The notes under the pieces were generated by a model. The model had not been told where the DNA came from. It made no database searches and saw only the letters and a program-made list of their open reading frames with translations. The translations under genes and the position numbers were made by a program. Below, one piece after another: positions 10,117 through 19,228 of a DNA stretch of 64,000 bases (positions are counted from its first letter, which is position 1; each line of letters opens with the position of its first letter). This stretch comes from Chloroflexota bacterium (lineage in GTDB: Bacteria > Chloroflexota > Anaerolineae > Anaerolineales > UBA4823), in contig JAKOUW010000233.1 in NCBI GenBank assembly GCA_029782365.1, positions 1-64,000 on the forward strand. The letters are read 5' to 3'.

Positions 10117-13100
10117 GTGGGTGTCTTCACGGCTCGCCGCAGGCAGGTGGCCGGCGCCTGGCAGTACACCAAGATCCTGGTCTTGCAAGCCGTCTGGATC
10201 GGCGGATTCATTTTTGAAACCCTCAGCCCAAGCCTGGCAGGCAAGATCTTTTGGGACAATGTGCAGTGGGTTCCCAGCCTGTTGATCCCTGTGTTTCAGC
10301 TATCCTTTGCCTGGACGTACACCGGCCGCGCCAGATCCAACCCTCTGCGCTTTTACTCCCCGTTTCTGGCTGTGCCAGGGCTTGCCCTGCTGGCCATTTT
10401 CACCAACGATCTGCATGGCCTGGCATTAACCGAGCAGTCTCTGCGCACGCTGGACGGCGTCGTTGTTTATGATTACCATTTCGGCCCGCTGTTGTGGCTG
10501 CCCATTCTGTACAGTTATGGACTGGTTGTGTCCAGTATCCTGATGCTGGCGCGCTGCGCCTGGGGTCAAAAAAGCTTCAGCCGCGCCCAGACCTGGATTA
10601 TTGTGGCGGGTATGTGCCTGCCGCTTTTGGGAAGCCTGCTGGTCTTCACCGGGGTGCAGATTGGCCTGCAGCGGGACGTTTCTCCATATGCTTTCACGCT
10701 GGCCAACCTGCTGGTTGCCTACGGCCTGTTTCGCTACCATATGTTTGACATCATTCCGTTTGCTCGTGAACTGGTGATGGACAACATGGAAGACGGGGTG
10801 ATCATCCTGGATACCCTCGGCCGGCTGGTGGACATCAACAATGCCGCCTGCCGGTTGATGAACCTGGGCGCCGGCGCCATGGACGGCCGACCGCTCAATG
10901 ACATCCTGCCTGGTTGGCTGGTGCAGGTGGAAATGGATGAAAACACTCCCAGCGTGCGCAAAGAGATCACTCTGCGCAAGCCGGAGCAAGAGGTGACGCT
11001 CGACCTGCGCGCCAGCCGCCTGACCAACGAGCAGGGCGTTTACTGCGGGCACATGCTGCTGCTGCGCGATGTCAGCGAGCTGCGCCGCGCGGCGGACACG
11101 CTGCGTCGGGCCAACCTCGAACTCGAGCAGCGCGTCGAAGAGCGCACCGCCGCCTTGTCCGATACGGTCGCCCGCCTGGAAGAAGAGGTGACCGAGCGCC
11201 GTGAGGTGGAAGAAGCCCTGCGCGATTCGGAAGGCAAGTTCCGCACCTTGATCGAACAGGCCACAGAGGCCTTCTGCCTGCTGGGGCCGGACGGGCGCAT
11301 CATGGAGCTCAACCCGGCCTACGAGCGTCTCTCTGGGCGCACGCGCCCCGAGCTGATTGGCCGCTTTTATTGGGAAGTGTTCCACGAGCTTTCCGTGCCC
11401 GAAAACCGCTCGCCGGAACGTCTGGAATTCTTCAAACACATCCTGCTGGATGCCCTGGAGAGCGGCAGTTCCCCCTATTTCAACCGGCCGCGCTACGGCA
11501 GCCTGCTGCGCCCAGACGGCACCGTGCGCGAGATCCAGCAGAACCTGTTCATTGTGCGCACCGAGCACGGCAACCGCATTGGCTCGGTGATCCTGGACAC
11601 CACCGAAGAGAAGCTGGCTCACGAGGATGCCCTGCGCCAGGCCGAAAATTTAAACGAGGTGAACAACCTGGCGCTCGAACTGACCGAAGTCCCCACGGTT
11701 GAGGAAGTTTTCCAGGCCGTTACGCTGAAGATCTATCACCTGACAGGCGCATTGGGCTGTTTTTCGTCTATTTACCAGCCGGATTTGCAGAGTTTGAAGT
11801 GCAATTATCACAAAGCCCGAACGTCGTTTTATGAAAAGCTGAGCACGTTCATCCCCGAATGTGCGACGGGCATGGAGATGCCCGTCTCGGCGGAATGGAA
11901 AGCCGCCATGATGGCTGAATACGTGGCGGTGCTTCCCACCTTGAGCGAAGCTACCCTGGGGCTGCTTCCCAAAGCGATGGCCAGGTCTGCCCAGGATGAA
12001 CTGGAGATCGGCGAGATCTTGCAGATGGTTTTCCAATTGGACGATGAGCTGTTGGGCAGCCTGGTGATCCTGATGCCCCAGCACCAGGCCGCGCTTTCGG
12101 TGGAGATGTTGAAGGCCTTCTCCAACGTGGTCTCGGTTAATTTGCGCCGGAAGCGCGCTGAGCAGGCTCTGCGCTCCAACGAAGAGCGCCTGCGCTCTCT
12201 GTTAGAAAACTCAAACGAGCTGATCTCCGTCATCGACCGGCGCGGCCGCCTGAAGTTCACCGTCAACCCCGAGAGCCGCCGGCGGGTGTTGGGCTACCCC
12301 GACAACTACCTGGATGGCAAGAGCATGTTGGAGTTCATCCACCCGGATGACCTGGAGAGTGTGAAGCATGTGCTGACTGCGGTCGGCAATAACCTGCACG
12401 AAGAGATGAAAACCGAATACCGCTACCGGCGCGCCGACGGCGATTATATCTACGTGGAGACCTATGCCAAGAATTTGTTGGATAAGCCGTTTATAGAAGG
12501 AATTGTCATCACCTCACGCGATATCAGCGAGCGCAAGCTGGCCGAAAAGCAGGTGCAGATTGCCCACCAGGAGCTGAACCAGGCTTATGAAGCCACCCTC
12601 GAAGGCTGGTCGCGCGCCTTGGAACTGCGCGAGCGTGAGACGGCCGGCCACAGCCAGCGGGTGGTCAAGCTGACACTGTCGATGGCGCGCCAGATGGGTC
12701 TGCCGGAGGAAGAAATCATCTATCTCCAGCGCGGCGCCTTGCTGCACGATATCGGGAAGATGGGCATCCCAGACCGCATTTTGCTCAAACCAGAGCCGCT
12801 CAGCCCAGAAGAATGGGTGATCATGCGCGAGCACCCCGATTATGCCCGCCAGCTCCTGACACGCATTCCTTATCTTTCATCCTCCCTGGATATCCCCTAC
12901 AATCACCATGAACGCTGGGACGGCTCGGGCTATCCGCGCGGCCTGCGCGGCGAAAGCATCCCCTTGTCAGCGCGCATCTTTGCTGTGGTGGATGTGTGGG
13001 ATGCGCTGGGTTCAGACAGGCCTTACCGGCCAGCCTGGCCTGCAGACGCGATCCTGACCTATATGAAAGAGCAGTCTGGCCGGCAGTTTGATCCCCAGGT

Positions 13101-13161
13101 TATCGATGTCTTTTTTGGTCTGATGGAAAAGCCCGGCCTGGTCGGCGCCTCAATGCAATAA
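10117..13161 (+). CDS. 7TM-PAS-PAS-GAF-PAS-HD-GYP sensor, probable c-di-GMP phosphodiesterase
   Basis: From this GTG the protein has 1,014 residues: an N-terminal 7TM sensor of the HisKA_7TM type (about 1-220), PAS (about 225-335), coiled coil, PAS (about 375-500), GAF-like (about 515-665), PAS (about 680-800) and HD-GYP (about 815-1005). HD-GYP residues are intact: LLHDIGKMGIPD, then HHERWDGSGYPRGL, expected to hydrolyse cyclic di-GMP. There is no histidine-kinase or GGDEF domain. The annotated GTG cuts the first membrane helix: the frame stays open to 9922 and the preceding codons read NILPVFLSLALTTA, a good helix, but contain no ATG, GTG or TTG. The true start is therefore probably non-canonical (CTG at 10051 or ATT at 10012) or lost through a sequence error. 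It converges with the kinase gene 21 bp downstream. Confidence 0.85.
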   Translation: MGVFTARRRQVAGAWQYTKILVLQAVWIGGFIFETLSPSLAGKIFWDNVQWVPSLLIPVFQLSFAWTYTGRARSNPLRFYSPFLAVPGLALLAIFTNDLHGLALTEQSLRTLDGVVVYDYHFGPLLWLPILYSYGLVVSSILMLARCAWGQKSFSRAQTWIIVAGMCLPLLGSLLVFTGVQIGLQRDVSPYAFTLANLLVAYGLFRYHMFDIIPFARELVMDNMEDGVIILDTLGRLVDINNAACRLMNLGAGAMDGRPLNDILPGWLVQVEMDENTPSVRKEITLRKPEQEVTLDLRASRLTNEQGVYCGHMLLLRDVSELRRAADTLRRANLELEQRVEERTAALSDTVARLEEEVTERREVEEALRDSEGKFRTLIEQATEAFCLLGPDGRIMELNPAYERLSGRTRPELIGRFYWEVFHELSVPENRSPERLEFFKHILLDALESGSSPYFNRPRYGSLLRPDGTVREIQQNLFIVRTEHGNRIGSVILDTTEEKLAHEDALRQAENLNEVNNLALELTEVPTVEEVFQAVTLKIYHLTGALGCFSSIYQPDLQSLKCNYHKARTSFYEKLSTFIPECATGMEMPVSAEWKAAMMAEYVAVLPTLSEATLGLLPKAMARSAQDELEIGEILQMVFQLDDELLGSLVILMPQHQAALSVEMLKAFSNVVSVNLRRKRAEQALRSNEERLRSLLENSNELISVIDRRGRLKFTVNPESRRRVLGYPDNYLDGKSMLEFIHPDDLESVKHVLTAVGNNLHEEMKTEYRYRRADGDYIYVETYAKNLLDKPFIEGIVITSRDISERKLAEKQVQIAHQELNQAYEATLEGWSRALELRERETAGHSQRVVKLTLSMARQMGLPEEEIIYLQRGALLHDIGKMGIPDRILLKPEPLSPEEWVIMREHPDYARQLLTRIPYLSSSLDIPYNHHERWDGSGYPRGLRGESIPLSARIFAVVDVWDALGSDRPYRPAWPADAILTYMKEQSGRQFDPQVIDVFFGLMEKPGLVGASMQ

Positions 13162-13182
13162 AGACGTCGCCTGGCGCCTGGA

Positions 13183-15555
13183 TCACAGCCGCGGCGTGTA
13201 GATTTGCTCTGGGAAATCAATCAGCCACTGCGCGCCTGGGGTGGAAATCACTCGCACACGGCCCTGAAGTTGGTGCTCGACGATGGAAAAGACGGTGGAA
13301 AGGCCCATTTTGCGGGCATTGCGTGCCACGGCTGATGCCGGGATGCCCACACCATTATCTGTCACCCGCATTTCGATGTGCTGGTTCGCTGAGCGTCGGA
13401 TAGACACCCAGATTTGCCCATCCCGGCTGTCGGGAAAGGCATATTTCAGGGCATTGGTGATCAATTCATTCAAAACCAGGCCGATCGGGATAGCCAGGTC
13501 CAGCGGCAGGGAAATCGGTTCGATCTGCAATTCCAACTCTATGCTGTGAGTGGGAAAGCGGTAGCTGGCTACCAGATGGTGCGCCAGATCTTCCACGTAA
13601 TCTTTGAGGTCGATGCTGGTCAGGTTGTGCGAAGTGTACAGTTTTTCATGCACCAAAGACATGGCGTGGATGCGGTTCTGCATGTTCTGGAACACCCAAT
13701 GCACATGTTCATTGTCTTCCTCGGAGGTCTGCATCTGCAGGAGGGAATTGATCACCTGCATATTGTTCTTGGTGCGGTGATAAAGCTCTTTGAGCAGAGT
13801 CTCTTTCTCTTGCAGCGACCGCTGGGTCAGATCCTGGACGGCCTTGCGTTCGGAAATGTCCTCCAGCACACCGTCAATGTGTTTCAACTCTGATGCCAGG
13901 CTCGCCTGCCCGGCCTCATTCTCCGTCTCCTGGAACACAGCCTGGGCGGTGATGGCGCCCCAGAAGGATTCGCCTCCGGCGCGCAAAAGTCTGAACTCGC
14001 CTTTGGCATGGTAAGGCGCATGCAAAACTTTCTCTATAAAAGAATCGTACTCTTGTGAGTGGGCAAACCAGGCGTTCATCGGTCGGTCCGGCAGGCCTGG
14101 CTCATCTTCGAGATGCAGGAGGCGGAGGAGTGCCGGGTTGGCGGCTTCCAAGACGCCAACCGGGGCAGCGCGGAACACTCCGACCGGAACATTTTCAACC
14201 AGGGTGCGGTAGCGATCTTCGCTTTCAGCCAGTGAATGCTCGGCATGCCTGCGCTCTTCTATTTCCTTCTTTAAATTGTCCAGCAGGTCGTGGAGCTGGC
14301 GCGCCATCTGATTGTACGATTGGCTGAGCGTGTTGATCTCGTCGATGCGGCTGGAGGAGGCCAGCGCCTCTTCCCAATTGCCGTTGGCCAGAGCCTGGGT
14401 TGCGGCGCTGACCCGGTAAATGCGCTGAGCGATCATCCGGCCAAAAAGGATGGAAAGCCCCAGCCCGAGGATCAGCGACAGCAAGATGATCAGCCCGGTG
14501 GCGCGGTTATTGGCGTTGATTTGCGCCATGAAATCTGCCTCGGGCAGCACCACCACCACGATCCAATCGATGCCGTAATCGTTCTGCAGGGGGGTGAGCT
14601 GCAGGAAGATGCGTTGGCCGTCGGCGGTGAACCGTAAATCCTCATTGTGGGTGGGCAGGCCGTCGAAGCCCCCGGAGCGCTGTTCCAGGAAACGCGCTGC
14701 CTGGCGGATGACCGGATTCTGGCTGTCGCTGGCGGCAATGCGCACCAGCTTCGAACTGCCGGGTTCCTGGATAAAAGGCTGTTCGCCGGTGGAGGCTGCC
14801 ACGAGCAGGCCGCTGCGTTCGATGATAAACGACTTGCCATTGGGGCTGAAATAGATGCTGTTGAGAAAACTGTCCAACTGCGAGAGGAACAAATCCACCG
14901 CCGTGACCCCCAGCATAGCGCCCTGGGCGTCATACACCGGGCGGCTGGCGGCGATGGCCATATCCTGCCCGGTGGAAAGGATGTAAATACTGCTCCACAC
15001 CGCGCCCTGTTTCATCACAGCCGCTTGGTACCAGGGACGGGTGCGGGCATCGAAGTTGGGAACGCTGGCCACCAGGTTGCGCGCTCGCCCTTGGTCATCG
15101 AGGCTGTACTTGCTGAATCTGCCGACCTGCAGATTTTCGGTATGATAAACGTAATAATCGTTCCCTGCGCCTTCACGGTTGCTGCCTACCAGGCCGCCCT
15201 GGGTATTGCCAAAATAGGCGCTGCTGATCACGGGGTAAGCTTTCACCACATTTAGAAAATAATCTTGCAGTTCTTGCATGTCGTTGGAGCGCTCATGGTC
15301 GAGCAGAACCGCGTTCTGGCTGGCGGCGGTGATCTGCTGAGGAATGGTGAGCAGGTATATCAGGTGGTCGTGGATGCGTTCAGTGATCTCTCCGCGCAGT
15401 TGGTAAGCGATTTGGTTGACCGCCTGCTCGCCGTTGATATAGGATATGTATCCGACCAGGCTGACAATCAGGATGGTGAGCACCGCGAATGGGGCGATTA
15501 AAACGGCCGAAAGCGGCAGCTTTTTAGACAGCAGTTTTTCAGGATGGATGGACAT
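13183..15555 (-). CDS. Membrane histidine kinase with dCache sensor, HAMP, PAS and HisKA_2/HATPase domains
   Basis: 790 residues. TM1 lies at about 17-37, followed by a long extracytoplasmic double-Cache-like sensor (about 45-345, with FDARTRPWYQAA and GVTAVDLFLSQLD typical of dCache_1), TM2 (about 350-372), HAMP (about 372-425), PAS (about 435-570), and a transmitter of the HisKA_2 type with phospho-acceptor His near residue 593 (ELYHRTKNNMQVI). The ATP-binding N and G boxes follow (ELITNALKYAF, VTDNGVGIP). dCache domains commonly bind small organic ligands; the ligand is unknown. No response regulator is adjacent, so it is an orphan kinase in this window. A TATAGT-like -10 lies some 30 nt before the ATG, and no clear Shine-Dalgarno is visible. 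Confidence 0.9.
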   Translation of the reverse strand: MSIHPEKLLSKKLPLSAVLIAPFAVLTILIVSLVGYISYINGEQAVNQIAYQLRGEITERIHDHLIYLLTIPQQITAASQNAVLLDHERSNDMQELQDYFLNVVKAYPVISSAYFGNTQGGLVGSNREGAGNDYYVYHTENLQVGRFSKYSLDDQGRARNLVASVPNFDARTRPWYQAAVMKQGAVWSSIYILSTGQDMAIAASRPVYDAQGAMLGVTAVDLFLSQLDSFLNSIYFSPNGKSFIIERSGLLVAASTGEQPFIQEPGSSKLVRIAASDSQNPVIRQAARFLEQRSGGFDGLPTHNEDLRFTADGQRIFLQLTPLQNDYGIDWIVVVVLPEADFMAQINANNRATGLIILLSLILGLGLSILFGRMIAQRIYRVSAATQALANGNWEEALASSSRIDEINTLSQSYNQMARQLHDLLDNLKKEIEERRHAEHSLAESEDRYRTLVENVPVGVFRAAPVGVLEAANPALLRLLHLEDEPGLPDRPMNAWFAHSQEYDSFIEKVLHAPYHAKGEFRLLRAGGESFWGAITAQAVFQETENEAGQASLASELKHIDGVLEDISERKAVQDLTQRSLQEKETLLKELYHRTKNNMQVINSLLQMQTSEEDNEHVHWVFQNMQNRIHAMSLVHEKLYTSHNLTSIDLKDYVEDLAHHLVASYRFPTHSIELELQIEPISLPLDLAIPIGLVLNELITNALKYAFPDSRDGQIWVSIRRSANQHIEMRVTDNGVGIPASAVARNARKMGLSTVFSIVEHQLQGRVRVISTPGAQWLIDFPEQIYTPRL

Positions 15556-15762
15556 AACCAGCTCGATGGGGGAGATTGAGTGAAAAATACTATACCATAA
15601 TTCAGCCGGGTAAGGAAGTTACAATTAAGAGAGGTGAACTGGGTCCTTCCGTCCTGGCCGCGAAAATCATGCGCAATTAGCTCCCCTGGCGTTGAATAAG
15701 ACCGCCCACCTGGATCTGCATTGACTGGCAGGGCCAGACTTCTGCCAGGTTGTACAAATTGT

Positions 15763-15792
15763 TTGCATGTTTTATATAAGTTGTGATACAAT
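15763..15792 (+). promoter_or_regulatory. Sigma-70-type promoter of the fur-cbiMQO operon
   Basis: TTGCAT (15763-15768), an 18-bp spacer and TACAAT (15787-15792) lie ahead of the Fur-family gene, giving a predicted leader of about 27 nt. The rest of the 15556-15762 intergenic stretch shows no further feature I can support. Confidence 0.5.
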
Positions 15793-15811
15793 TCTCTGCG
15801 AGTAATTGCAT

Positions 15812-15827
15812 ATGAGAATGATCGCAT
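15812..15827 (+). promoter_or_regulatory. Candidate Fur-family operator overlapping the regulator start codon
   Basis: ATGAGAATGATCGCAT is an imperfect palindrome (outer ATGnGA...TCnCAT symmetric) resembling Fur/Zur/Nur boxes in size and AT/GA composition. It lies just downstream of the predicted start point and overlaps the ATG, where bound repressor would block the operon. It also occupies the place of a Shine-Dalgarno, which is absent. Confidence 0.4.
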
Positions 15828-16269
15828 GACGAAAAGCCATAACCTGATCGAGCGCCTACAGCGGCGCGGTCTGCGCGTCACCCCCCAGCGCGCCATGATC
15901 ATCGAAGCCCTGGCGCAGAATGAAACGCACATGACCGCCGAGCAAATCTTTGCCCGGGTCAAAGACCGTTCCAGCGTGGTCAACATCGCCACGGTGTACC
16001 GCACCCTGGAACTGCTGGTCAGCGAAGGCTTCGCCAGCCGCTCCGATTTTCACCAGGAGCGGGCGCAGTATGCGATCAATTTCCACGGCCGGCACATTCA
16101 CCTGGTTTGCCGGCAGTGCGGTGCCATGCTGGAAGCCAGCCCCGACCTGCTCGAATCGGTCGATGACCGCCTGGTTCAGCAGTACCATTTCAGCGGCGAC
16201 CTGGACCACCTGACTATCACGGGCGTTTGCTCTGGCTGCCAGCGCAGAAACCTGTTCCTGGAGGCTTAA
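15826..16269 (+). CDS. Fur-family metalloregulator (Zur/Nur/Fur-like)
   Basis: 147 residues, typical Fur length. An N-terminal winged helix (about 1-80; RVTPQRAMIIEAL, and recognition region NIATVYRTLELL) is followed by a dimerisation and metal-binding domain with HGRHIHLVCRQCG and two CxxC pairs (Cys95/98 and Cys135/138) that form the structural zinc site. The family represses metal-uptake genes when loaded with its metal. The stop codon overlaps the cbiM ATG (TAATG), so the regulator is the first gene of the Co/Ni transporter operon and very likely controls it. Whether it senses Ni, Co, Zn or Fe cannot be told from sequence; the linked transporter argues for Ni or Co. Confidence 0.9.
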   Translation: MTKSHNLIERLQRRGLRVTPQRAMIIEALAQNETHMTAEQIFARVKDRSSVVNIATVYRTLELLVSEGFASRSDFHQERAQYAINFHGRHIHLVCRQCGAMLEASPDLLESVDDRLVQQYHFSGDLDHLTITGVCSGCQRRNLFLEA

Positions 16270-17396
16270 TGTCAATTTCGAAGCTCTCTCGATCAAACCG
16301 AATGTTGCTGGTGTATTATGCCGCCCTGCTCGGCTGGCTGGCCACCAGCGCCATGCATATCCCTGATGGCTACCTCAGCCCGGTCACCTCGCTGGTGATG
16401 TTCCTGCTGGTGCTGCCGTTCTGGGCCATCGGCATTCGCAAGATCCGCCAGACGATGAGCGCCAAATCTGTGCCGTTGATCGCCCTTTTGGCGGCTTTTT
16501 CCTTCGTGATCATGATGTTCAATATCCCACTGCCCGGCGGCACCAGCGGGCATGCCGTTGGCGCCGCCCTGGCGGCCATCATCCTCGGCCCCGAAGTGGC
16601 GACGATCGCCGTTTCGATTGCCCTGATCATCCAGGCTGTATTCTTTGGCGACGGCGGCATCCTGGCCATCGGCGCCAACTGCTTTAACATGGCAGTCATC
16701 TTGCCCTATGTCTCCCACGCCATCTATCAGTTCCTGGCGAAGAACACAGCGCCAGGCGCGCCGCGCCGTGTGGCTGCCGCCGGGATCAGCGGCTACATCG
16801 GCCTGACGATCAGCGCCTTGTTCACCGCCGTCGAGTTCGGCCTGCAGCCCTTGCTCTTCACCGCCGCAGACGGTTCGCCGCTGTATGCGCCGTACCCATT
16901 GGCAGTTGCCATCCCGGCCATGGTCATCCCGCACATGCTGGTGGCCTCGGTAGTGGAAGGCGTGATGACCTCCCTGGTTTTGGTTTTCTTCCAGCGTTCC
17001 AACCTGGGTGTAGGGGAAGCGTCTCACCCGGCTTCCACCGCGCTGACCAGCGGCGCCGCGCAAACTTTGCGCTGGGTGTGGGTGATCCTGGGCGCCCTGA
17101 TCATCGCCAGCCCGCTGGGTTTGCTGGCGCCCGGCACGGCCTGGGGTGAATGGAGCGCAGGCGAGCTGCAAAAATTGGGGTTTGCCTCTGTGCCAGCCGG
17201 GTTGGAAAAGCTTTCCGAGTTATGGGGCGCTCCGCTGGCGCGCTATAATTTACCCGTCCTGGGCAACGCCAGCCTGGGTTACGTGCTTTCGGCGCTGCTG
17301 GGTGTGGCGGTGATCGGTCTGCTGGTCTGGCTGTTTGTCACCCTGCTCACCTATGGCCGCCCGACGCCTGCTGTGCAAGAAAACCGGCGGAATTGA
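16269..17396 (+). CDS. cbiM: ECF transporter substrate-binding (S) component CbiM, fused to a PDGLE/CbiN-like C-terminus
   Basis: 375 residues from the ATG that overlaps the regulator stop. The family N-terminal signature MHIPDGYLSP begins at residue 29 rather than residue 1. Residues 1-28 look like a cleavable signal peptide ending LATSA, so cleavage would expose the Met-His pair which in CbiM/NikM proteins coordinates the metal. About six membrane segments follow (to about residue 240). A C-terminal extension with a periplasmic loop and a last membrane helix (about 265-365) resembles the PDGLE/CbiN accessory component, here fused to CbiM. It acts in the membrane with CbiQ and CbiO to import Co2+ or Ni2+. 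Confidence 0.9.
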   Translation: MSISKLSRSNRMLLVYYAALLGWLATSAMHIPDGYLSPVTSLVMFLLVLPFWAIGIRKIRQTMSAKSVPLIALLAAFSFVIMMFNIPLPGGTSGHAVGAALAAIILGPEVATIAVSIALIIQAVFFGDGGILAIGANCFNMAVILPYVSHAIYQFLAKNTAPGAPRRVAAAGISGYIGLTISALFTAVEFGLQPLLFTAADGSPLYAPYPLAVAIPAMVIPHMLVASVVEGVMTSLVLVFFQRSNLGVGEASHPASTALTSGAAQTLRWVWVILGALIIASPLGLLAPGTAWGEWSAGELQKLGFASVPAGLEKLSELWGAPLARYNLPVLGNASLGYVLSALLGVAVIGLLVWLFVTLLTYGRPTPAVQENRRN

Positions 17397-17397
17397 C

Positions 17398-18261
17398 ATG
17401 GGCGACGCCCGACCATCCCAACCTCAGCCTGCACCCCACAGCCACAGCCGGCGTGGTTCTGTCATTGAACACACCCTGCACGGCATCACCGAGGCCTTCG
17501 AGCGCGCTCTGCTGGCTGAGGAGATCGCCAACCAGCCGGGCCTGTTCCAGCAGTTGGATGTGCGTGTCAAAGTCATCTCGATGCTGGCCCTGCTGATCGC
17601 TGTAAGCCTGTCGCGCAGCCTGTGGGTGATCGGTGCCCTCTACCTGCTGGCCCTGCTCCTGGCGGTAGTCTCGGCCATCCCTGCCGGCTTTTTCATCAAG
17701 CGCGTCTGGCTGGCCCTGCCCTTTTTCACAGGCATGCTGGTCTTGCCAGCCCTGTTCATCACACCCGGGCCGGCCCTGGTCAGTCTTGTGCCAGGTCTGG
17801 CCATCACCAGCACCGGCCTGAACACCGCCCTTTTTCTGCTTTTGCGCGTCAGCACATCCGTCTCGCTGACTCTCCTGCTCATCCTGACCACACCCTGGAA
17901 CAGCATCCTCAGCGCCCTCAACGTTCTGCGCGTGCCAGATGTGTTTATCTTGATGCTGGGTATGACCTACCGCTACATTTACCTGCTGCTGCGCAGCGCC
18001 AACGATATGTTTCTTTCACGCCAGAGTCGGGTGGTGGGGCGGCTGGGCGGGGATGAACAGCGCCGCCTGATCGCCGCCACCAGCGGCAGTCTGCTCACCA
18101 AGTCGCTCGACTTGAGCAGTGAAGTGTACCTCGCCATGCAGAGCCGCGGCTTCCGCGGCCAGGTGGTCACTCTCAAGCCGTTCAAGATGACGCGGCGCGA
18201 CTGGCTGTGGCAGGCTCTTTTCCTGTCTACCGCGGCCGCTGCCATCTTCCTGGGCCGTTGA
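17398..18261 (+). CDS. cbiQ: ECF transporter transmembrane (T) component CbiQ
   Basis: 287 residues from the ATG one base after the cbiM stop; translational coupling is likely. It has five or six hydrophobic segments, and the family coupling motifs appear in the C-terminal half: FLSRQSR near residue 204 and AMQSRGFRG near residue 246, corresponding to the two Ala-Arg-Gly-type helices of EcfT that dock on the ATPases. The N-terminal 60 residues are soluble and include a DVRVK segment typical of the family. It transmits ATP hydrolysis by CbiO to the CbiM metal-binding component. Alternative names in related systems are NikQ or EcfT. Confidence 0.9.
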   Translation: MGDARPSQPQPAPHSHSRRGSVIEHTLHGITEAFERALLAEEIANQPGLFQQLDVRVKVISMLALLIAVSLSRSLWVIGALYLLALLLAVVSAIPAGFFIKRVWLALPFFTGMLVLPALFITPGPALVSLVPGLAITSTGLNTALFLLLRVSTSVSLTLLLILTTPWNSILSALNVLRVPDVFILMLGMTYRYIYLLLRSANDMFLSRQSRVVGRLGGDEQRRLIAATSGSLLTKSLDLSSEVYLAMQSRGFRGQVVTLKPFKMTRRDWLWQALFLSTAAAAIFLGR

Positions 18262-18294
18262 ACTTTTTTATGAATGCGAGTGTAAAGAATCATC

Positions 18295-19074
18295 ATGCCA
18301 ATGCAACCCGTTTTTGATATTCAGGAGATCTCATTCACCTATGAAGGCAAACAAACCGCCATTGACGGCGTGAGCCTGCGCATCGACCAGGGGGAATGTG
18401 TCGTCATCCTCGGCTCGAACGGCTGCGGCAAGAGCACCCTGTTGAAGCTGTTGGATGGGCTGTACTTCCCTGAGAAGGGCCAGGTTTTTTACCGCGGCCA
18501 GGCCTTGAGTGAAGACGCCCTGCGCGATGACGAGTTCAATTTTCGCTTCCGCCGCCAGGTGGGTCTGGTTTTCCAGGATTCCGATGTGCAGCTCTTCATG
18601 CCCTCCGTGCTGGATGAAATTGCTTTTGCGCCGCTCCAGCTCGGTCTGCCGGCTGGCGAGGTGAACCAGCGAGTCGAAGAGGCCCTGCAGGCCCTGCGCA
18701 TTGAAAAACTGCGCCTGCGCGCCCCGCACCGCCTGTCGGGCGGCGAGAAACGCCGGGTAGCCCTGGCCTCGCTGTTCAGCCTGCGCCCGGAAGTCTGGCT
18801 GTTGGACGAACCGACCACCGGCCTCGACCCGCGCAGCCAGGACTGGCTGGTGCAGTTCATCCTCGCGCAGCGCGCCGCCGGGCACACGGTGATCACGGCC
18901 ACGCACGACCTGAACCTTGCCGAGCAAATTGCCAGCCGCATCGTAGTCTTTAATGAAGAACACCGCCTCGCAGCCGACGGCTCGCCGGACGCCATCCTGT
19001 GCGACCACGAACTCCTGCATCGCTGCAACCTCGAACATTTCCATCCGCCGGAGCGGATGGGTGCGCTGCGCTAA
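18295..19074 (+). CDS. cbiO: ECF transporter ATP-binding protein CbiO
   Basis: 259 residues, 33 bp after cbiQ. It has a complete ABC ATPase set: Walker A GSNGCGKSTLL (about 40-50), Q-loop VFQDSDVQLF, signature LSGGEKRRVAL (about 145), Walker B VWLLDEPTTGLD and H-loop TATHDL. The Q-loop form FQDPD/SDVQLF is characteristic of cobalt/nickel ECF ATPases, which work as a homodimer when only one ATPase is encoded, as here. It energises metal import through CbiM and CbiQ. The Shine-Dalgarno is weak, and a second in-frame ATG two codons in is an alternative start. The operon appears to end here. Confidence 0.93.
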   Translation: MPMQPVFDIQEISFTYEGKQTAIDGVSLRIDQGECVVILGSNGCGKSTLLKLLDGLYFPEKGQVFYRGQALSEDALRDDEFNFRFRRQVGLVFQDSDVQLFMPSVLDEIAFAPLQLGLPAGEVNQRVEEALQALRIEKLRLRAPHRLSGGEKRRVALASLFSLRPEVWLLDEPTTGLDPRSQDWLVQFILAQRAAGHTVITATHDLNLAEQIASRIVVFNEEHRLAADGSPDAILCDHELLHRCNLEHFHPPERMGALR

Positions 19075-19180
19075 GACCGGCGATCAGCGATACGGCAAGG
19101 GCGCCGATCGATAATGCCTGCCTGGAGGTTCTCGACGGCGCAGCGATTCTTGCGGCTGAGTTGGGCAGGTCGAAAAATCC

Positions 19181-19209
19181 TTGACAATAACTGCCTGGGG
19201 GTTTATATT
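19181..19209 (+). promoter_or_regulatory. Strong sigma-70 promoter of the mgtA leader
   Basis: A consensus TTGACA (19181-19186), a 17-bp spacer and TATATT (19204-19209). The transcript would start near 19216 and carry about 440 nt of leader before the Mg2+-ATPase start at 19660. Confidence 0.7.
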
Positions 19210-19228
19210 ATTTTTGTATAGGATATAT

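Noticed and set aside
10426..11622. A 398-codon minus-strand frame inside the HD-GYP sensor gene
   Set aside because: Antisense to clear PAS domains; composition is that of a shadow frame.
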